A stretch of DNA of 64,000 bases from Argopecten irradians (lineage: Eukaryota > Mollusca > Bivalvia > Pectinida > Pectinidae). Location of the stretch: the NCBI RefSeq assembly GCF_041381155.1, contig NC_091142.1:39109604-39173603 (forward strand), in the 5' to 3' direction. Of the stretch, positions 58,701 to 64,000 are shown piece by piece. Both the position numbers and the translations under genes were made by a program. How positions within the stretch are numbered: position 1 is the stretch's first letter; every line of letters starts with the position of its first letter. The notes beneath the pieces are model-generated. The model had not been told where the DNA came from. It searched no databases and saw nothing but the letters and a program-made list of their open reading frames with translations.

Positions 58701-61662
58701 CACATTTGGGGGCAAACAGTCGATGATAATCTACTCACATCTACAATGGGACCATTACAGTAGGCACATTTGGGGGCAAACAGTCGATGATAATCCTCCT
58801 CGCAGTAGGCTCCACCGTCTCGTTCGTAGAAGTTCTTGGTTCCGAGTGGAAGGTTACAGTGTGAACAGATGAAGTGTTCTATGTGCCACACCTTACCAAG
58901 GGCAGTTATCACCTGTGAAAATCAGATTAAAATGGGTGTAATTCTTAGCAACAGACTCTTTCCAATTTAATTCATGGGTGGTCTTTTAAGTTACAACAGT
59001 TTATACAGCATACTATTAAGCACAATTAAATCTGTTTTATTCTCAACAGAATAAAAAATTTAAATAAGTATATTTTGTAATAATATTAAAAATGGAAATA
59101 AATACCAGTAATACCAATGATAGCCATATTCCAAACCTAGGTGACAGTGACCTACATTGGTAAATCCCACCTGGAGTACACTCACCTGTCCTACTACCTG
59201 TTGGTTACATGCTCCACATGTACCCTTGGAGGTCGTACTGACCCCCTGTCTGTTCATATCACTCTCAAGGTCACCAAGCATGCTCTCCAGCTGTCCGCCG
59301 TAGCCGGTAGGCTGGGGGGCAGGGGTAGGAGGGGCTGATCCCTGGGAGGCGTTCCGACTCTTTTGTGGTCGAGCGTAGGAGGGTTCACTGTGTGGTGAGG
59401 GTGAGCGGGCGTGGGGCATGGACATCTGCTGCTGTCGTTGCTGGGCGTTAGATACCTACAAATACAGTACAGTAGTGTTAGATACCTATACCACAATGCA
59501 GGAACATGTTGGAGGAACAGAATAACAGGAAGGAAGTTTACAGGACACATTCAATAGTCTGTGTTTACAGTATACATATTACAAGGAAGTCACTTATTGT
59601 ACATCATATTTGTCTGTCATTTTCATGGAAAATTTAATTTTGTTGAAAATGAGCTTTAGAAACTGTGTTGAATAGCTGATTTGCTAACCTGAATCTTAAC
59701 CAGATTATTTCCCTTTAGTCGGGACACTTAGAAGAGACATATCATTGAAAGTAAGATAACATTACCTAGTAATTTCCTTGATGATTCTAATATTCTTAAG
59801 ACGGGTTGAAGGATATATGCTTGTTAGGTTAAGCTTATAAAATGTCATGTTTGAAGTAATGTACTTTATATTCAATAGAAGCTAATGGTTTTTATTTTAG
59901 ACAGATAAACAAAGGGTTGTTACCTTGAATTCGGACAGTGTGGCCATGAGGTCGTCCAGCTCCCTAGTGGCTGTGGAAGGGGGAGGTAACTGCTGTTGTG
60001 AGACCGCGATGTTGTTTTGGTTGTAGCGTTGTACATTGCTGACTTGGTGTACATTATTCATGGCGTTTGTTTGGGCCGTCTGTTGGTCGGGGGTGTATTC
60101 ATAGTTATCATTATCACCAGGCTCGGGGCTACAGGGTATAACAACAAATTAATGTCATACATAAGGATATAGCTTCATACAGTCTAGTTTTCTAATTTCT
60201 CATACAAATAACTTCCATCTGCATGTATTAAAATTCATTTTACAATTTTCTATATTATGTTAAAGTATGTTAACTTATTCACCCCTGAATACACATTTGA
60301 ACCCTTCCATTTCAGAGGCTGGAATAGTTCATTACAAATTTTTATGGGTGAATGAGTTAAAGATCTTCTCAGTGGCCAATAGAAGGATATGTTCAGATGA
60401 TTTTCTCATTAGCCAAATTAAATGGCAGTTTCGCAAGTTTTGGAAATCTGTTGGAACACATTTTGTCTTGGCATTTACAGTCGATACAATGAAATAGCCA
60501 GAAAATTGTCAATGACATGGTGACTGAAAGTGTATGAGAGACGGTTTCTGATTGGCTGATAAAATCTAATTGTATGGTAATCATTTAGATCTTATGAACA
60601 TGACTACTTATCCAACACCAATATGATGATTAAAATTTCAATCAGATTGGCTTGAAATTGCTAATATTCACAAGTGTTTTATTTATGACAAAGCTGTTAT
60701 TATTTGATATACCTACTCCTTGTAACTATTGACCATATCAGAAAATGCTGTTACATATACTATACCTACCCCCTATAATTGTTGGCCCTCTCAGGCAGTG
60801 CACTTTCTAATTGGTCCAGAAGATTATCCACAGTGTTCCTGTTTTCGTTACGGTTAGGTTTGGGAGCTACAGGAGGAGGGGGTCTAGCCTTGCCTCCTCC
60901 ATTAACCCCTCCTCCTCCATTTACTTCTATCCCTCCTCCACCACCTCCTCCTCCTCCGTTAACAATATGTTGATTCGCTGAAAATAATTGACACAATATT
61001 ACATTTTTGAAAGGACAATTACTTAAAGCTTGCATTTAATTAAGCATTATTCTCAATATCATTCGGGGTTATGAAGTCATAGACAAAAGACGGAAGGACA
61101 TTCTTTATTATCCTTAAATATACCACCATCTTATAGTGGATATCTTTCAGAGAATTTGGCTTGATTTTCTGCTTATTTTGTCATAAACCTTTGTAACCTT
61201 GTAACAGTACTGTTGTCCTTTAAATGTCCTTTATAGACTGGTGTCCTGTCTATAAAGAGGTCAATTATATAATATACTACATAAAATGTAAAACATAATA
61301 AATACAAGAATTGATTCCTGTTTGGGTACAGTTCTGAGCTCAGGTTAATCCAAGGTTCAAGGTCCAAGGCTCCAATTAAATATCCAAACAAAAGCAGTGC
61401 ATCTAATTAATCACAAACCGTTTAACATCCTATAAATACACTTACAGACATTGCGTTTGTCCACTTCAGCCATAAACTGGGCCGAATTGAGGTCCTGTAG
61501 GAGCTGGTCTAGCTCGGACAGGTTATTGGTCAATGTCGACATCTGTTTGGGTGCAGGAGGGGAAGCAGGGGATTTGTCGAAATAAGGGTCTGAACTTCGG
61601 GAGGTTCCGGAGCTTGGTGTTCTATCTCGAATCACAGTCACACTCTGCCCTTCGTACAACGG
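55729..61662 (-). CDS. PXN: Paxillin, amino-terminal exon(s) outside the window
   Basis: Eight phase-consistent exons: 61662-61446, 60977-60770, 60128-59924, 59455-59186, 58912-58739, 57630-57515, 56701-56587 and 55995-55729, giving 523 codons plus stop. LD motifs appear in order: LD2 ([19 protein letters not shown]), LD3 ([14 protein letters not shown]) and LD4 ([15 protein letters not shown]). These bind FAK, vinculin and GIT-type partners. The exon 60977-60770 has a glycine run and a proline-rich [11 protein letters not shown], a likely SH3 ligand. Four LIM zinc domains follow: [32 protein letters not shown] and [11 protein letters not shown], the last ending CFVKLFG. It is a focal-adhesion scaffold. 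LD1 and the start codon are not in the window. The donor after LIM2's first half begins a tandem array (58167-58797). Confidence 0.95.
58167..58797. repeat. 64-bp minisatellite built from a LIM exon end plus its splice donor
   Basis: About ten units. On the gene strand each unit holds the last ~57 bases of the paxillin LIM1/LIM2 exon (gattatcatcgactgtttgc, ccccaaatgtgcctactgta and cccattgtagat) plus its donor gtgagta. The first unit (58797-58733) is the real exon end, [19 protein letters not shown]. The others follow in the intron with few changes and keep the donor. Confidence 0.95.
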
Positions 61663-62009
61663 CTGTAAGTAAAAGTATAGTCATTACCTTTTATGTCAAA
61701 ATATACAAATGGTAATTTACCTTTATCAATTGTCTTCTGAACAGGAAGGCTATACTAAACATACAGTGAACCACTTACAACAAATTCATGGTTATATATA
61801 ACGTAGTATTTTTCATTCACATGGTAAGTTTCCTGTAAGTTGTTTGTAAGATTTGAATAACAGACTATGCTTACAACACAGTAATTCCCTCGGTGTCCAC
61901 AGGTTCATTAAAACCAGTGTTTGTTTCAGAAATATGCCATTCAATTGATGCCATTTTGAAGGAAAGAGCTGCATACTCAGTGTATTTTGTTTCCTATGAT
62001 GTCAATGTG

Positions 62010-62080
62010 GTTAAGGACATGCCAAGCTTTGGAGGAAGAGGAAAGCCAGAGTGCCTAGAGAAAACCCACCTGTTATTACC
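62010..62080 (+). mobile_element. SINE tail fragment
   Basis: The block aaggacatgccaagctttgg, aggaagaggaaagccagagt, gcctagagaaaaccc resembles the tail of the bivalve SINE at 63812-64000 (gggacgtgtcaggtt, ggaggaaaggcagagta, cctggagaaaaacc). The tRNA-like head is missing. Confidence 0.5.
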
Positions 62081-62365
62081 AGTACATTACAACTATCTGA
62101 CCATTTGGCAACCACTGCTGATCAATTACAGACAGACTACAGATCCTACATTAATCATTATCATTATCATTCTACATAAAAATAGTCCTAATTCCCGTAC
62201 TGCTTATAGGTTACAGATTAGACAAGAATTATAAGTGTCATATTCTCACACAACCATGGATTAGACATGGTCTAGACATCACACACATTTTATCAGAAGG
62301 ACGGTCGGTGACAATGATCTTAAGTTAACTACCACCTACAATGTTGTATATCAATCAGAACTGAG

Positions 62366-63266
62366 ATATTCCTGGGTTATAGAATAGACTGTTCCCTGGT
62401 TACAGATATATACCTGGGTTGTAGAATAGACTGTACCCTGGTTACAGATATATTCCTGGGTTGTAGAATACTGTTCCCTGGTTACAGATATATTCCTGGG
62501 TTGTAGAATAGACTGTACCCTGGTTACAGATATATTCCTGGGTTGTAGAATACTGTTCCCTGGTTACAGATATATTCCTGGGTTGTAGAATAGACTGTTC
62601 CCTGGTTACAGATATATTCCTGGGTTGTAGAATAGACTGTACCCTGGTTACAGATATATTCCTGGGTTGTAGAATACTGTTCCCTGGTTACAGATATATT
62701 CCTGGGTTGTAGAATAGACTGTACCCTGGTTACAGATATATTCCTGGGTTGTAGAATAGACTGTACCCTGGTTACAGATATATTCCTGGATTGTAGAATA
62801 GACTGTACCCTGGTTACAGATATATTCCTGGGTTGTAGAATACTGTTCCCTGGTTACAGATATATACCTGGGTTGTAGAATAGACTGTACCCTGGTTACA
62901 GATATATTCCTGGGTTGTAGAATACTGTTCCCTGGTTACAGATATATTCCTGGGTTGTAGAATAGACTGTACCCTGGTTACAGATATATTCCTGGGTTGT
63001 AGAATACTGTTCCCTGGTTACAGATATATTCCTGGGTTGTAGAATAGACTGTACCCTGGTTACAGATATATTCCTGGATTGTAGAATAGACTGTACCCTG
63101 GTTACAGATATATTCCTGGGTTGTAGAATACTGTTCCCTGGTTACAGATATATTCCTGGGTTGTAGAATAGACTGTACCCTGGTTACAGATATATTCCTG
63201 GGTTGTAGAATACTGTTCCCTGGTTACAGATATATTCCTGGGTTGTAGAATAGACTGTGCCCTGGT
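62366..63266. repeat. 37-42-bp minisatellite in a paxillin intron
   Basis: About 23 units of ccctggttacagatatattc, then ctgggttgtagaatagactg, in a long form (agactgta) and a short form (actgtt). The two forms often alternate, which suggests a longer compound unit. No coding potential. Confidence 0.9.
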
Positions 63267-63811
63267 TATGGATTCCGTAAAGAGGACCGTTTATGTAAAA
63301 CAGCTAGGAACTAACAGTATAACGTAGTTATCAGACACAACTGAGTGGCAAGGTCAACGGTAGAAATAATGTCGGAATTACCACTCACTGATAACCACAG
63401 CTATTTAATTGATTAGAAATATCTCAGATACAGAGTCAATAGGCATCACACCATTATTGTATTGATTCAAAATATTTGAGGTACTGAGTCAAAACTATCA
63501 AAATATTTGCGTGACATAAGCCAGAACAATATAAAGTCTTGGCTATAGGGTTACCCAAGCAGTAATGGTGTACACCAACAGTAAATCACCACTATAACAC
63601 ACGACAGTTGTGGGCAAATGTTCCTTTTATATTTATAGATTTCATAAAGTCAATAATTCCTTTCATTTCAGAACCCATATCATATTCAAATACTTCAGTT
63701 ATTTAGTAATACTCTGTAGTTAAATACATATTTGTGGATTCTCTGAGTTATTTCTAAAGTAGTAAATAAAAGTGTCAATATTTATTTACAGTTTTGCTAA
63801 ACTATGCTAAA

Positions 63812-64000
63812 TCTTGGGAGCTGCGATGTCGAGCCGTTAAGGTGTTATGACATATCACCACAAGCCCTCTAGGTCGCATGTTCGAATCCCATGTGGGGGT
63901 TTAGGTTTAATTTGTTTAATGTCCTATTGGCAGCCAGGGTCATGTAGGGACGTGTCAGGTTTGATATTGGAGGAAAGGCAGAGTACCTGGAGAAAAACCA
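63812..64000 (+). mobile_element. tRNA-derived bivalve SINE, cut by window end
   Basis: The head has an A-box-like gatgtcgagccgttaaggtg and a B box (ggtcgcatgttcgaatccca), followed by the tail ttaatgtcctattggcagcc, agggtcatgtagggacgtgt and cctggagaaaaacca. It is the same family as 5778-5998. Confidence 0.7.

Noticed and set aside
61893-62234. 113-residue plus-strand open frame
   Set aside because: It overlaps a SINE tail fragment and has no homology or splice context.

Overview
The window looks like nuclear DNA of a bivalve mollusc, possibly a scallop-like species. The evidence is intron-rich animal genes with GT/AG splice sites, AT-rich introns, a tRNA-derived SINE with the tail typical of bivalve SINEs, and a high load of MITEs, LINE fragments and minisatellites. 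No taxon can be proven from the sequence alone. Gene models below were built by hand: exons were joined only where splice sites, reading phase and family homology agreed.

Layout. (1) 146-2980, minus: CFAP119 (CCDC189), a cilium/flagellum protein, five exons, running off the left edge; an RFX X-box-like site lies just upstream. (2) 4390-5690: decayed CR1/L2-like LINE, followed by a SINE. (3) 7123-29178, minus: a secreted modular trypsin-like protease in 17 exons, 898 codons, ordered signal peptide, CUB, two LDLa, three CUB, LDLa, trypsin domain. Its introns hold a 941-bp palindromic element, a 43-bp minisatellite copied from an exon/donor junction, a pearl/Helitron-like element with core repeats, a 3-kb 20-bp minisatellite touching an acceptor, a 73-bp repeat array, a Tx1/L1-like LINE end and a nested MITE. 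(4) 29.2-34.3 kb: intergenic repeats, a foldback, and a decayed R2-like LINE end interrupted by a MITE. (5) 34921-37648, plus: complete theta-class glutathione S-transferase, four exons. (6) 38.5-39.3 kb: hAT-like non-autonomous element. (7) 40108-46691, minus: complete GTF2H3 (TFIIH p34), twelve exons. (8) 48.1-51.9 kb, plus: decayed R2-like LINE with a second 3' end in front of it. (9) 55729-61662, minus: paxillin, eight exons covering LD2-LD4 and four LIM domains; its amino-terminal exon(s) lie beyond the right edge.

The genes are unrelated housekeeping, ciliary, adhesion and secreted-enzyme genes and do not form a pathway. The most unusual feature is that tandem repeats in two genes are built from, or end exactly on, exon/intron junctions. 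A 43-bp array repeats the end of a protease exon plus its 5' splice site about 24 times, a 64-bp array does the same about 10 times in paxillin, a 38-bp junction duplication occurs in another protease exon, and the 20-bp array supplies the acceptor of a CUB exon. I saw no evidence for a wholly new enzymatic system.
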